DNA from: DATESZ01 sp035283845
GTDB taxonomy: Bacteria > Desulfobacterota > Syntrophia > Syntrophales > JACQWR01
DNA length: 9,355 nucleotides
Assembly (NCBI GenBank): GCA_035283845.1
Contig: DATESZ010000072.1
Coordinates: 1-9,355 of the forward strand
Direction: 5' to 3'
Below are positions 1 to 7,004 of the stretch, piece by piece (the first letter of the stretch is position 1; each line of letters starts with the position of its first letter). The translations under genes were made by a program, and so were the position numbers. The notes beneath the pieces are model-generated. The model saw only the letters and a program-made list of their open reading frames with translations. It was not told the DNA's origin and ran no database searches.

Positions 1-75
1 TCCCCTTGAGGGAGGGGGAAGGGGGAGGGGTAATTTTCATTCTCCTTTGTGACGGACACCGTCATAAGGGTTTCA
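1..75. repeat. Second copy of the dispersed palindrome and tail, cut by the window edge
   Basis: Positions 1-75 match 8252-8326 with about six mismatches, all in the last 25 bases; the first 51 bases are identical. Only the loop, the G-run arm (10-30), the AATTTTC border (32-38) and the tail are visible; the C-run arm lies outside. In this copy the tail has a perfect small hairpin, TGACGG/CCGTCA around ACA (50-64). It sits just after the permease stop (TAG at 88-86), as the other long copy sits just after the kinase stop. Confidence 0.85.
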
Positions 76-85
76 CCTGAAAACT

Positions 86-1513
86 CTAAAGATAGGGCAG
101 AATAAAAACAATCAGAAATGCGATACTTACCGCGTAGAGAAAGGGATGAACCTCGCCAAATCTGCCGTTTATCATCTTGATGACGGTATAACTGATAAAA
201 CCAAAGCCGATCCCGTAGCTTATGCTGTAGGTCAGGGGAATCCCGACGATAACCAAAAATGCGGGAAAGGCCACTTCAAAGCTGTCCCATGCGATGTCAC
301 GAACGATGCTCATCATGAGAAAGCCCACCACAATCAGGGCCCCTGCGGTAATGGGATATACATAGTAGTTACCGGCGGGAATCTGGGCGCCGGCACAAAC
401 AAACAGGCTATATTGCTGGGCGCTGGAAATGATGTATCCGCCGCCGATCATCTGTATGATAGGAGAAAAGAAGGCAGCGAGGGCAAAAAGAATTCCAACG
501 ACAACCACTGTCAATCCCGTTCTGCCGCCTTCGGCCACACCGGCGGCCGATTCAATGTAGGTAGTAATAGAGCTGGCTCCGAAAAGCCCGCCTGTTAACG
601 CCGCGACGGAATCCACGGCAAGGATGCTCTTGATACCGGGCACCTGACCATTTTTATCAACGAAACCCGCCTGCCCGCCAACCGCCACCACCGTTCCCAT
701 GGTGTCAAAAAAGTCTGTCAGCATAACGGCAAAGACGGTGCTTAAAAGCGCGGGCGTAAATACCTGGAGAACCGCATAAGTGCCGTTAACTTTCTTGAAA
801 GGACCGAAAAAGGTCTGAAAATCCAGAGGTCCGACGAATCCCGAGGGGGGCTTCGTTATCCCCAAAAAAAGCGCCGCCACGGTTGCCGTGAGAAGCCCGC
901 AGAGAATATAGCTCCTTAGCCCTATGGATTTGAAAATCAGAACGGAAAAAAGCCCGATAAGGGTCACCCACACATATTTCTGGGATAAATCGCCGAGGGT
1001 GACGAGGGTTATGGGGGCGGGACGGATAATACCGCCTTCGTTCAGCCCGATGATCGTAATGAAAAGGCCGATGCCAACCCCGATGGCGCGCTTCAAATCG
1101 ACGGGAATGGCAATCATAACCGCTTCCCTCAAGCCCGAGAGAGCCAGGATCAGGATAATCAAGCCCTCAAGAAAAATCACCGACATACCTACCTGCCAAG
1201 GGACATTTGCCTGTTGGAAACCGATCACACTGAAGGCGACCAGGGCATTCAGTCCCATTCCCGATGCGAGGGCCAAAGGCCGGTTCGTAACCAGGCCCAT
1301 CAATAGACACATGATGGCGGCGCCTAAGGCGGTGGCGGTGGCGGCGCCGGCAAAGGGAACCCCTGCCGCAGAAAGAATCCCCGGATTCACAAAGATGATA
1401 TAGGCCATGGTGAGGAAGGTCGTAACCCCCGCGGAAAGTTCCGTGCGCAGAGTCGTACCTCTTTCCTGAAATTTAAAGAAGTCGTTTAGGGCGTTCAGCA
1501 TTTTAGATGACAT
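86..1513 (-). CDS. NCS2 family (AzgA-type) purine base permease
   Basis: The 475-residue polytopic inner-membrane protein matches the adenine/guanine/hypoxanthine proton symporters (AzgA, AdeP, PbuG group). Evidence: N-terminal RTELSAGVTTFLTMAYIIFVNPGIL (23-47), NRPLALASGMGLNA (77-90), LTDFFDTMGTVVAVGG (265-280), and SSITTYIESAAGVAEGGRTG (314-333), a hallmark of this branch. About a dozen hydrophobic segments are present. It is longer than E. coli relatives (about 445 residues), largely because of extra sequence near 356-387 (GGGYIISSAQQYSLF through YYVYP) before the conserved ITAGALIVVGFLMM. Its place after mtnP and apt suggests adenine uptake; hypoxanthine/guanine cannot be excluded. AAAGGAG abuts ATG 1513 directly; an in-frame ATG at 1501, 12 bases from it, matches family N-termini and is an alternative start. 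Confidence 0.9.
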   Translation of the reverse strand: MSSKMLNALNDFFKFQERGTTLRTELSAGVTTFLTMAYIIFVNPGILSAAGVPFAGAATATALGAAIMCLLMGLVTNRPLALASGMGLNALVAFSVIGFQQANVPWQVGMSVIFLEGLIILILALSGLREAVMIAIPVDLKRAIGVGIGLFITIIGLNEGGIIRPAPITLVTLGDLSQKYVWVTLIGLFSVLIFKSIGLRSYILCGLLTATVAALFLGITKPPSGFVGPLDFQTFFGPFKKVNGTYAVLQVFTPALLSTVFAVMLTDFFDTMGTVVAVGGQAGFVDKNGQVPGIKSILAVDSVAALTGGLFGASSITTYIESAAGVAEGGRTGLTVVVVGILFALAAFFSPIIQMIGGGYIISSAQQYSLFVCAGAQIPAGNYYVYPITAGALIVVGFLMMSIVRDIAWDSFEVAFPAFLVIVGIPLTYSISYGIGFGFISYTVIKMINGRFGEVHPFLYAVSIAFLIVFILPYL

Positions 1514-1544
1514 CTCCTTTCTTGCACCAAATAGAAGTTTATAT

Positions 1545-1608
1545 GAAAATGTCCCCCTCCCTGTATCCCTCCCCCTCGACGGGCGAGGGAGGGGTGGGGG
1601 TTATTTTC
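1545..1608. repeat. Palindromic G/C-run repeat between apt and the permease gene
   Basis: This 64-base element is bounded by GAAAAT (1545-1550) and ATTTTC (1603-1608), the same borders as the core at 8221-8289. Inside, a C-run arm (1553-1575) faces a G-run arm (1581-1600) across a short centre. Each arm has four runs of at least three G on one strand. The internal sequence differs from the other copies and the 37-base tail is missing. The hairpin lies in the apt-permease spacer and may partly uncouple the permease from the upstream genes (inference). The rest of the gap (1514-1544, 1609-1620) holds only the permease ribosome binding site. Confidence 0.75.
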
Positions 1609-1620
1609 AATGCGACTCTG

Positions 1621-2154
1621 TCAGTCTCCTTCAAACTCCGTAAGAGCAAAAAATTTATATCCTTTAGCAGTAAGTTTTTTTGAACCTCCGACATCCGGAA
1701 GGTCTACGATAAACGCCATTTCCATAACAAGTCCGCCGAGCTTTTCTATCAGCGCCGCAGCCGCAAGCGCGGTCCCTCCTGTCGCAAGCAGGTCATCGAC
1801 GAGAAGGACATTCATACCTTTAATAATGGCATCCGTGTGCATTTCGATCTTGTCGGTCCCGTACTCAAGCTCATATTCATGACTGACCTTCTCTGCCGGC
1901 AATTTGCCCGCCTTTCTGACAGGCACAAAGCCTTTGCCGAGCGTGTATGCAAGTGCGCCGCCAATAATAAACCCGCGCGATTCGATACCGACAACAATAT
2001 CGCAATCCACACCGTCGGCGATATACCGCTGCGTAAGATTATCAATCACGAGCCTGAAGCCCACAGGATCCTTGATGAGCGTTGTAATGTCCCTGAACAT
2101 GATCCCCTTTTTGGGATGGTCCTGAATTGTCCGGATCCGCGATTTTATCGTCAC
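1621..2154 (-). CDS. apt: Adenine phosphoribosyltransferase
   Basis: The 177-residue cytosolic enzyme joins adenine and PRPP to give AMP and pyrophosphate. It has the usual length for bacterial Apt. Visible features: an N-terminal hood segment with IRTIQDHPKKGIMFRDITTLI (8-27), the IVVGIESRGFIIGGALAY region (53-70), a flexible loop with RKAGKLP (80-86), and the PRPP-binding loop VLLVDDLLATGGTA (116-129). The start is GTG 2154 with AAGGAG seven bases upstream, after the mtnP stop. Pairing with mtnP makes a direct route from methylthioadenosine to AMP. The gene end is followed by a gap of about 107 bases that contains a palindromic repeat. Confidence 0.96.
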   Translation of the reverse strand: MTIKSRIRTIQDHPKKGIMFRDITTLIKDPVGFRLVIDNLTQRYIADGVDCDIVVGIESRGFIIGGALAYTLGKGFVPVRKAGKLPAEKVSHEYELEYGTDKIEMHTDAIIKGMNVLLVDDLLATGGTALAAAALIEKLGGLVMEMAFIVDLPDVGGSKKLTAKGYKFFALTEFEGD

Positions 2155-2167
2155 TATATCTCTCCTT

Positions 2168-2932
2168 CTATTTGCAGTTGCATGGAGCTTCCAGAATTTT
2201 TGGAATCGTCGTAAGAATCAGTTTTTTTACATTATCGGCGTTTTTACCCATGATAGCAACTATCATCTCCCAGGTGACCGGGACCTCTCCCTCCTTCCAG
2301 CAGTCATAATCGGTAGACATGGCAATACTCTGATAACAGATGCCGATCTCCCGCGCGAGGATCACTTCGGGTACCGTCGACATATTGATCACATCAGCGC
2401 CAAAGCCTCTGAACATATGAGATTCCGCCTTTGTGGAGAACCGCGGCCCTTCAATAGTGATAACCGTTCCAGACCCATGATGCTTGAGTTTGAGCGCCTT
2501 TGCGCTTTGAACAAGGGCCGAGCGGAGGCTATTGCAAAAAGGCTCGCTCATCGGCGTGTGTATCACCTTTTCATCGTGGAATGTGAGGGCCCTGTGCTTG
2601 GTAAAATCTATGAACTGATCCACGAATACAAGGTCTCCTGGTTTTATTTTTTCCCGCAAGGAACCGACCGCAGTGGTTGCAAGGATATGGGTGCACCCTT
2701 CCTTTTTCAACGCAAAGATATTGGCCCTGAAATTAACCCCGGTGGGGTATACGGAATGTTCCTTCCCATGTCTTGCAAGGATTACCGTATCAACGCCTTC
2801 TATCTTGCCGATGGTGAGATGGGAAGAGGGACTGCCATAGGGAGTCCTTACCTTCTTTTCCTTGATATTCCGCATCAGGCAAGGATCATCCATCCCTGAT
2901 CCGCCTATAATGCCTATCTTGATATCCCCCAT
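2168..2932 (-). CDS. mtnP: S-methyl-5'-thioadenosine phosphorylase
   Basis: The 254-residue cytosolic enzyme splits 5'-methylthioadenosine with phosphate into adenine and 5-methylthioribose-1-phosphate. Family signatures (numbered from ATG 2932): phosphate-binding GGSGM (10-14), LARHGKEHSVYP (52-63), TTAVGSL (86-92), IEGPRFSTKAES (160-171), INMSTVPEVILAREIGICY (182-200) and STDYDCWKE (206-214). STVPE and the Asp pair in DYD match methylthioadenosine phosphorylases, whereas inosine/guanosine phosphorylases usually carry Asn in the base-contacting position. The adjacent apt supports an adenine-releasing role. Some bacterial members also accept 5'-deoxyadenosine, which sequence alone does not settle. 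The gene starts 35 bases after the barrel gene stop and ends 13 bases before apt. The C-terminus is CNCK, with two closely spaced cysteines. Confidence 0.9.
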   Translation of the reverse strand: MGDIKIGIIGGSGMDDPCLMRNIKEKKVRTPYGSPSSHLTIGKIEGVDTVILARHGKEHSVYPTGVNFRANIFALKKEGCTHILATTAVGSLREKIKPGDLVFVDQFIDFTKHRALTFHDEKVIHTPMSEPFCNSLRSALVQSAKALKLKHHGSGTVITIEGPRFSTKAESHMFRGFGADVINMSTVPEVILAREIGICYQSIAMSTDYDCWKEGEVPVTWEMIVAIMGKNADNVKKLILTTIPKILEAPCNCK

Positions 2933-2937
2933 AGAAT

Positions 2938-2943
2938 CTCCTT
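2938..2943 (-). promoter_or_regulatory. Ribosome binding site that sets the mtnP start at ATG 2932
   Basis: AAGGAG lies five bases before the ATG at 2932. An upstream in-frame TTG at 2947 would put this site inside the coding region and has no site of its own, so ATG 2932 is chosen. Confidence 0.75.
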
Positions 2944-2967
2944 GCAAGAGGTCTTGATTACTGAAAG

Positions 2968-3783
2968 TTAATATGAATAGGTAACCGCTGTCCCAGCAGA
3001 TAACCTTTCGGCATATTGTCCTTCAACATTCAGATGGAATCCCCTGCCGAGGGGTACATCGATCCCTGCAAACCCTCCCGCTTTGTTCTTGTTATTAATC
3101 GTAATATTCCCTATCGTAGAGTCAATACCAGGGATGTTCGCCGATGATGACATGTTAGCTTCCGAATAATAAATATAGGGTCCGAGATATACCCTTATAC
3201 CATAGGGAACCATGGCTTGAATGCCGATACCGAAATTCACATCCCATAGATTCTTCACTCTCAGTTCAGTTGTAAAAGGCGCTGCATTTCGAGTTCCTGA
3301 AACATCATCCGTGAAGTTCCTGAAGTAATAAGTTCCTTGTATAAAAGCGCCGATGCCGACTGTTTTAGTGATAGGATAAAAGCCCTTAACACCTAATGTG
3401 CCGGAAAAGTTCAAATTATCTTCAAAGTCATTCTTATAAGTTGAAGTCGCAGCACTGGTAGAACTGAAGGCATCGATAATTTTTAGATCCGACACTCCAA
3501 CTCTACCGTATATTTCCCACCGATTGTGAAATCCATAGCCCACCTGTGAATAAACCTGATGATATTTGGTTAGGTGTTCCGTGTTATTCTTGTATCTATC
3601 CTCGCCATACCAATAGCCGATGCCGGTATATAATCCACCTTCGTTTTTGGAAGCGGGTTGAGGTAAGCCAAACAACCCACTTGCGGTGGCTGTCCCCTGG
3701 ATGACTAGTCCCAGGAATAGGGATATAAGAATATCTCTTAAATGTTTCGTATGAGTTCCTCCTTTCCGAAATTTAGTTTCCAC
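2968..3783 (-). CDS. Predicted outer-membrane beta-barrel protein, function unknown
   Basis: No specific family is recognised. After a signal sequence (hydrophobic ILISLFLGLVIQGTATA, likely cut before SGLFG) the protein alternates hydrophobic/aromatic and polar residues in short strands separated by polar loops: GLYTGIGYWYG, YSQVGYGFHNRWEIYGRVGV, FSGTLGVKGFYPI, VGIGAFIQGTYYF, WDVNFGIGIQAMVPYGIRVYLGPYIYY, AGGFAGIDVPLGRGFHLNVEGQYAE. It ends in an aromatic residue (TYSY), as BAM-inserted barrels do. About 8-10 strands look likely. As the last gene of the Mla cluster it could be an outer-membrane partner of MlaA, in the role porins play in E. coli, or an unrelated barrel. The listed start is GTG 3783, which overlaps mlaA by 11 bases and has a poor ribosome binding site. 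A strong site inside the frame points instead to codon ACG 3750. The coding region is AT-richer than its neighbours. Confidence 0.8.
   Translation of the reverse strand: METKFRKGGTHTKHLRDILISLFLGLVIQGTATASGLFGLPQPASKNEGGLYTGIGYWYGEDRYKNNTEHLTKYHQVYSQVGYGFHNRWEIYGRVGVSDLKIIDAFSSTSAATSTYKNDFEDNLNFSGTLGVKGFYPITKTVGIGAFIQGTYYFRNFTDDVSGTRNAAPFTTELRVKNLWDVNFGIGIQAMVPYGIRVYLGPYIYYSEANMSSSANIPGIDSTIGNITINNKNKAGGFAGIDVPLGRGFHLNVEGQYAERLSAGTAVTYSY
3758..3765 (-). promoter_or_regulatory. Strong ribosome binding site inside the annotated barrel gene, facing an ACG codon
   Basis: AAAGGAGG on the minus strand is the best Shine-Dalgarno match near this gene. Seven bases downstream is an in-frame ACG (3750-3748). 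Starting there would give KHLRDILISLFLGLVIQG after the initiator residue, a textbook signal peptide, without the extra charged leader implied by GTG 3783. No in-frame ATG, GTG or TTG lies at the right distance. Confidence 0.6.
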
Positions 3784-4687
3784 TTCCGGGACTGGTTGGA
3801 GCTTTGTTCGGCCCCCTCTCTTTTACTTTATGCATCCGATGTTGAACATAGGCGTCGCGGATTGCAATGTAGGGATCGATAGCAGCTTCTTTGAGAGACT
3901 CATAGTCGCCGATCCTCAGAGACGTGTCGTTCACCTTATCATAGGCCCTGGTTCCTACCGAGACTTCCCAGGGATTAACGTAGGTTAAGGGACGCAAAAA
4001 TAAATCGCCGACCATTCCCACCGTATCCCGGGGACTGGAAGGACCAAATATCGGCCAGTTGATGTAGAATCCCTGTCCCAGTCCATAAACTCCGAGGGTT
4101 TGACCAAAATCCTCTTCATGTTTTGAAAGATCTATATCTTTGCTTGAGGCAGGATCCATGAGCCCCCCGATACCCCAAATGGTATTTACCACAAAGCGGC
4201 CAAATTCCGAGGCTGCACCGCTGAAGTTTGCCTGGAGCAGGCAATTGACAGAACGGATTGGGGCGGCAAGGTTCGAGAAGAAATTGCTCACACTGACCCG
4301 TGCGCCCTCGGGAACGACCTTGCGATAGCCCTGCGCCACGGGTTTGAGCGCCCAGAAGTAGAGCTTGTCGTTGAAGTGGTACATGGCTCGGTTGAAGGGC
4401 TCCAGGGGGTCGGCAATTCCCACCTTCTTCTCCTTTTCCCCTTCTTCCACGTAATCTCCGTACTCACCCGTATTGATCTTTTCATTTTGCGATATTATTG
4501 ATCTTTCCTGAGCCTGGTCCTGAGACAAAGCACCTGATGGTGAAACGGAAGAATTCAAGGAAGGACTATGGGCGCAGCCCAGGGTGAGGGAAACGACAAG
4601 AAAAAGCGAAAATGAGAACAATTTTATGGCATAAACACCTCTGTTTTCTTCAGTGACATGTAGGATATATTTAGATTTATTGCTCAT
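3773..4687 (-). CDS. mlaA: MlaA (VacJ) outer-membrane lipoprotein
   Basis: The 304-residue lipoprotein is the outer-membrane component that handles phospholipids from the outer leaflet. A hydrophobic signal segment (about 23-36) ends in a lipobox LTLGC with Cys38 as the lipidated residue. A low-complexity Ser/Gln/Glu-rich spacer (39-90) follows. The MlaA domain spans about 92-285: ADPLEPFNRAMYHFND (92-107), FFSNLAAPIRSVN (136-148), RFVVNTIWGIGGLMDPA (164-180), and GVYGLGQGFYINWPIFGPSSPRD (199-221). The tail is Pro/Ser/Gly-rich. In E. coli mlaA is unlinked from mlaFEDCB; here it sits in the operon, as in several other proteobacteria. The n-region before the signal helix is unusually long (22 residues). 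No better in-frame ATG or GTG is seen, though a TTG at codon 23 exists. The start overlaps mlaC by 11 bases. Confidence 0.93.
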   Translation of the reverse strand: MSNKSKYILHVTEENRGVYAIKLFSFSLFLVVSLTLGCAHSPSLNSSVSPSGALSQDQAQERSIISQNEKINTGEYGDYVEEGEKEKKVGIADPLEPFNRAMYHFNDKLYFWALKPVAQGYRKVVPEGARVSVSNFFSNLAAPIRSVNCLLQANFSGAASEFGRFVVNTIWGIGGLMDPASSKDIDLSKHEEDFGQTLGVYGLGQGFYINWPIFGPSSPRDTVGMVGDLFLRPLTYVNPWEVSVGTRAYDKVNDTSLRIGDYESLKEAAIDPYIAIRDAYVQHRMHKVKERGPNKAPTSPGSGN

Positions 4688-5267
4688 TTACCTTTTTTCG
4701 CAGGATCTCAAGCAACTGTTCAGGCGTATTTTTTACCAAAATTTCGTTGAACTGGCTACGGTAGTTCTGAACCAGGCTAATATTCTCTATAACGACATCA
4801 TATACTTTCCAGGAGCTTTCCATAAGGATCATCCGGTAGGAAATGGGGATGGTCTTTGAGGAGGTGATGATCCTGCTTTGAATTTCAGCCTGATTTTCCG
4901 AGAGCATGGTTTCTCTATCAAAAACAATCTTCTCGTCGGTATAAGTTAAAATTTTATCGATATAAGCCTTTTCCAGCACCTGTTTGAAAAGCTTGACGAA
5001 CTCCTGGCGCTGCGCGGTATTCAGATTGTTCCAGTTCTTCGCCAGGGTGCGCCTCGAAAGTTCAACTTTATTGAACATGTCATCATAGATATTGCGGAGT
5101 CGTTCTTTCTTGATCTCTTTTGCTGACGGGGCTTTGAGCTTCGGATCGCGCAACACGTCGAGCACTCTGTTGACATTTGCCTGAACCCTATCCAGTGGGA
5201 CGCCAGCATACACAAGGGCGTAACAAAATAGCATAAAGACGCATGTTCCCGCGAGCAGTTTTTTCAT
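4677..5267 (-). CDS. mlaC: MlaC, periplasmic phospholipid shuttle
   Basis: The 196-residue protein belongs to the MlaC/Ttg2D family. Residues 1-21 are a Sec signal peptide (MKKLLAGTCVFMLFCYALVYA, likely cut before GVPLDRV). The mature part has family features: an N-terminal helical region, NLNTAQRQEFVKLFKQVLEKAY (about 84-105), and the beta region ending SWKVYDVVIENISLVQNYRSQFNEIL, the most recognisable MlaC stretch. MlaC carries phospholipid across the periplasm between MlaD and the outer-membrane MlaA complex. The ATG has GAAAGGT five bases upstream. The end overlaps the mlaA start by 11 bases. The position after mlaD and before mlaA supports the call. Direction of lipid flow cannot be told from sequence. 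Confidence 0.93.
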   Translation of the reverse strand: MKKLLAGTCVFMLFCYALVYAGVPLDRVQANVNRVLDVLRDPKLKAPSAKEIKKERLRNIYDDMFNKVELSRRTLAKNWNNLNTAQRQEFVKLFKQVLEKAYIDKILTYTDEKIVFDRETMLSENQAEIQSRIITSSKTIPISYRMILMESSWKVYDVVIENISLVQNYRSQFNEILVKNTPEQLLEILRKKVNEQ

Positions 5268-5290
5268 GGATTACCTTTCTCAATTTTGTT

Positions 5291-5746
5291 TTATTGCTTC
5301 TTGACCTCTCCAAACGCATACTTGCCAATAATATCGATGATATCCACAGGCGGCTGCGTCTCTGTAATAGTTCCGCCAGGTTTTAGGACGGTGCCGGCGC
5401 CTCCAGGATCGATACTGAGATACTTGTCGCCAATCAGACCTTCCGTTTTAATGGAGGCGATGGCGTCATCATAAATCTTCACGTCCTTTTGTATCCGCAT
5501 TTCAACCGCCGCTTGCTGGGATTTTTGGTCCATGGTGAGTCGCCCCACCCGTCCGATTTCAATGCCCAACATATAAACGGGGCTGCCTACTCTCAGGCCA
5601 GTCACCGAGGTGAAGCGGGCGGAAAGCGGGTAGGCGTTGTCACCCAAAAAAGAGACATGGCCGAGGTTCACCGTCATGTAACCGATTAAGAGCAGGCCGA
5701 TAACGAGAAAGACACCAACTGTTGTTTCCATAGTATACTTTTGCAT
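5291..5746 (-). CDS. mlaD: MlaD, inner-membrane MCE-domain lipid-binding protein
   Basis: The 151-residue protein has one N-terminal membrane anchor (about 8-26, GVFLVIGLLLIGYMTV) and one periplasmic MCE domain (about 39-116). MCE hallmarks are ARFTSVTGLRVGSPVYMLGIEIGRV (43-67) and IKTEGLIGDKYLSIDPGG (99-116). MlaD forms a homohexameric ring on MlaE, with a hydrophobic pore that passes phospholipid to or from MlaC. It is somewhat shorter than E. coli MlaD (183 residues), with a short C-terminal tail (VDIIDIIGKYAFGEV) that could form the pore helix. The start lies three bases after the mlaF stop, and its ribosome binding site GGGAGGT falls within the last mlaF codons, indicating coupled translation. 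Confidence 0.95.
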   Translation of the reverse strand: MQKYTMETTVGVFLVIGLLLIGYMTVNLGHVSFLGDNAYPLSARFTSVTGLRVGSPVYMLGIEIGRVGRLTMDQKSQQAAVEMRIQKDVKIYDDAIASIKTEGLIGDKYLSIDPGGAGTVLKPGGTITETQPPVDIIDIIGKYAFGEVKKQ

Positions 5747-5749
5747 ATT

Positions 5750-6994
5750 TTACCTCCCCCCGTCGCACCGGAAACGGGCAATTTCTTTTTGTTGCTGCTT
5801 TGCCGATTCAATGACGGCGTCTATCTCCGCAATAGGCTGACCCTGGGCAATCCCGGCCAGGATGATGAATTGGACGCATACCTCTGAGGCCGCCTGCCTG
5901 CGAGCTCCCGCCAAAATGTCTTGAATACCCTGCTCTTGAAAATCCTTGACAAAATCATTCAGCATATTTTCAGCCTCAGCCAGATCCGAATAGGGGAGCA
6001 CTGTAACAAATTCATTTGTCTGGCGGCGTGTGGAAAAACCCCCTATGTCACTGAATTTCTTTTCGATATATACTCCCACTCTCCTTATTGCCTCCTGTGC
6101 CGCTTCATGGCCTAAATTGGTTATGATGGCATTCAGCTCCTCCAGCGTAAAAACTACGACAGAGTAAGTTTCCCCGAGCTTCATTCGTTTTAGCTGAGCG
6201 TGATTAAGAACTTTAAACTGTCGTTTAGAGTACAGTCCCGTTAATTCTTCCTGCAGCCCTTCCAGGCTATTGATAACCTCGTCTTTGAAAGGGTGAGAAA
6301 AATGTTCCAGTTCTTCCGGAGTGCCTTGAAAAACGATGCTGCGATCATAGAGGGCAAGGATGCGGTTAGAGATAAAATACACATCGGGGATCTCATGGCT
6401 CACCAGAATCGCTGTAAATCTGAATTTTCTCTGATACTGGGCAATCATGCTCAGGATGGCGTTTTTCCGGACAGGATCCTGACCGGAAGTGGGTTCGTCA
6501 AAGAGCACGATGCGGGGATCGGTTACCAGGGCGCGCGCCAGCGCTACGCGCTTTTGCATACCCCCCGAGAGTTCTGAAGGATACTTGTAGGTCGCGTCGC
6601 TGAGTTCTGTCTGTTCAATTCTGGCCATTACCCTGCGGTTGATTTCTGCTTTATCCAGGTTCGTTGTTTCCCGCAGAGGGAGGGCAATATTTTCATGAAC
6701 GGTCATGGAGTCGAAAAGAGCGTTGCCTTGGAACATGTAGCTTATCTGGGCGAGACTGGCAGCGATTTCGCTCTTTTTCATCTTGGTGATGGGGTTGCCC
6801 CGGAAAAGAATGTCCCCCTCATCGGGTTTGAGGAGGCCAATGATATGCTTGAGGATAACGCTCTTGCCGGCGCCACTGAGACCGATAATAGTCGTAACCT
6901 GCCCTTCGTAGATCTGCAGGTTGACACGCTCAAGGATTGTTCGAGGTCCGAAGCGTTTGGTAACATCCTTGAATTCAATTAACGGGGCGTCCAT
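5750..6994 (-). CDS. mlaF: MlaF ATPase fused to a degenerate GGDEF domain
   Basis: This is the cytoplasmic ATPase of the Mla transporter. Residues 1-245 form a standard ABC domain: Walker A GLSGAGKS (38-45), Q-loop Gln89, signature LSGGMQKR (142-149), Walker B IVLFDEPTSGQD (162-173) and H-loop His200. MlaF proteins normally end near 250-270 residues; this one has 414. Residues about 249-414 align by eye to an entire GGDEF domain: EELTGLYSKRQF (249-260) at the usual entry motif, then VVVFTLEEL, NLGHEAAQEAI (293-303), RRQTNEFVTVLP (323-334) in place of R-x-GGDEF-x-x-LLP, and a final IILAGIAQG/IESAK segment. The catalytic positions are changed: Thr283 for the metal-binding Asp, Ile291 and Gln300 for the guanine-binding Asn/Asp, and Asn327 in the signature. 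Cyclase activity is therefore not expected. A regulatory or dimerising role is inference. The mlaE stop overlaps its ribosome binding site (TAAGGA), 7 bases before the ATG. Confidence 0.93.
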   Translation of the reverse strand: MDAPLIEFKDVTKRFGPRTILERVNLQIYEGQVTTIIGLSGAGKSVILKHIIGLLKPDEGDILFRGNPITKMKKSEIAASLAQISYMFQGNALFDSMTVHENIALPLRETTNLDKAEINRRVMARIEQTELSDATYKYPSELSGGMQKRVALARALVTDPRIVLFDEPTSGQDPVRKNAILSMIAQYQRKFRFTAILVSHEIPDVYFISNRILALYDRSIVFQGTPEELEHFSHPFKDEVINSLEGLQEELTGLYSKRQFKVLNHAQLKRMKLGETYSVVVFTLEELNAIITNLGHEAAQEAIRRVGVYIEKKFSDIGGFSTRRQTNEFVTVLPYSDLAEAENMLNDFVKDFQEQGIQDILAGARRQAASEVCVQFIILAGIAQGQPIAEIDAVIESAKQQQKEIARFRCDGGR

Positions 6995-7004
6995 GGGTCT
7001 GTCC

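Noticed and set aside
1545..1608. Classical Rho-independent terminator after apt
   Set aside because: The palindrome is strong but is not followed on the minus strand by a U-run, and the same element type occurs elsewhere; treated as a repeat.
146..2899. Long plus-strand open frames opposite the permease, apt and mtnP (for example 146-598, 924-1403, 2417-2899)
   Set aside because: They lie wholly opposite well-recognised genes, show no domain or family motif, and are best explained as antisense shadows.
5750..6250. Active diguanylate cyclase attached to MlaF
   Set aside because: The signature is QTNEF and the metal-binding Asp and guanine-contacting residues are replaced, so cyclase activity is very unlikely.
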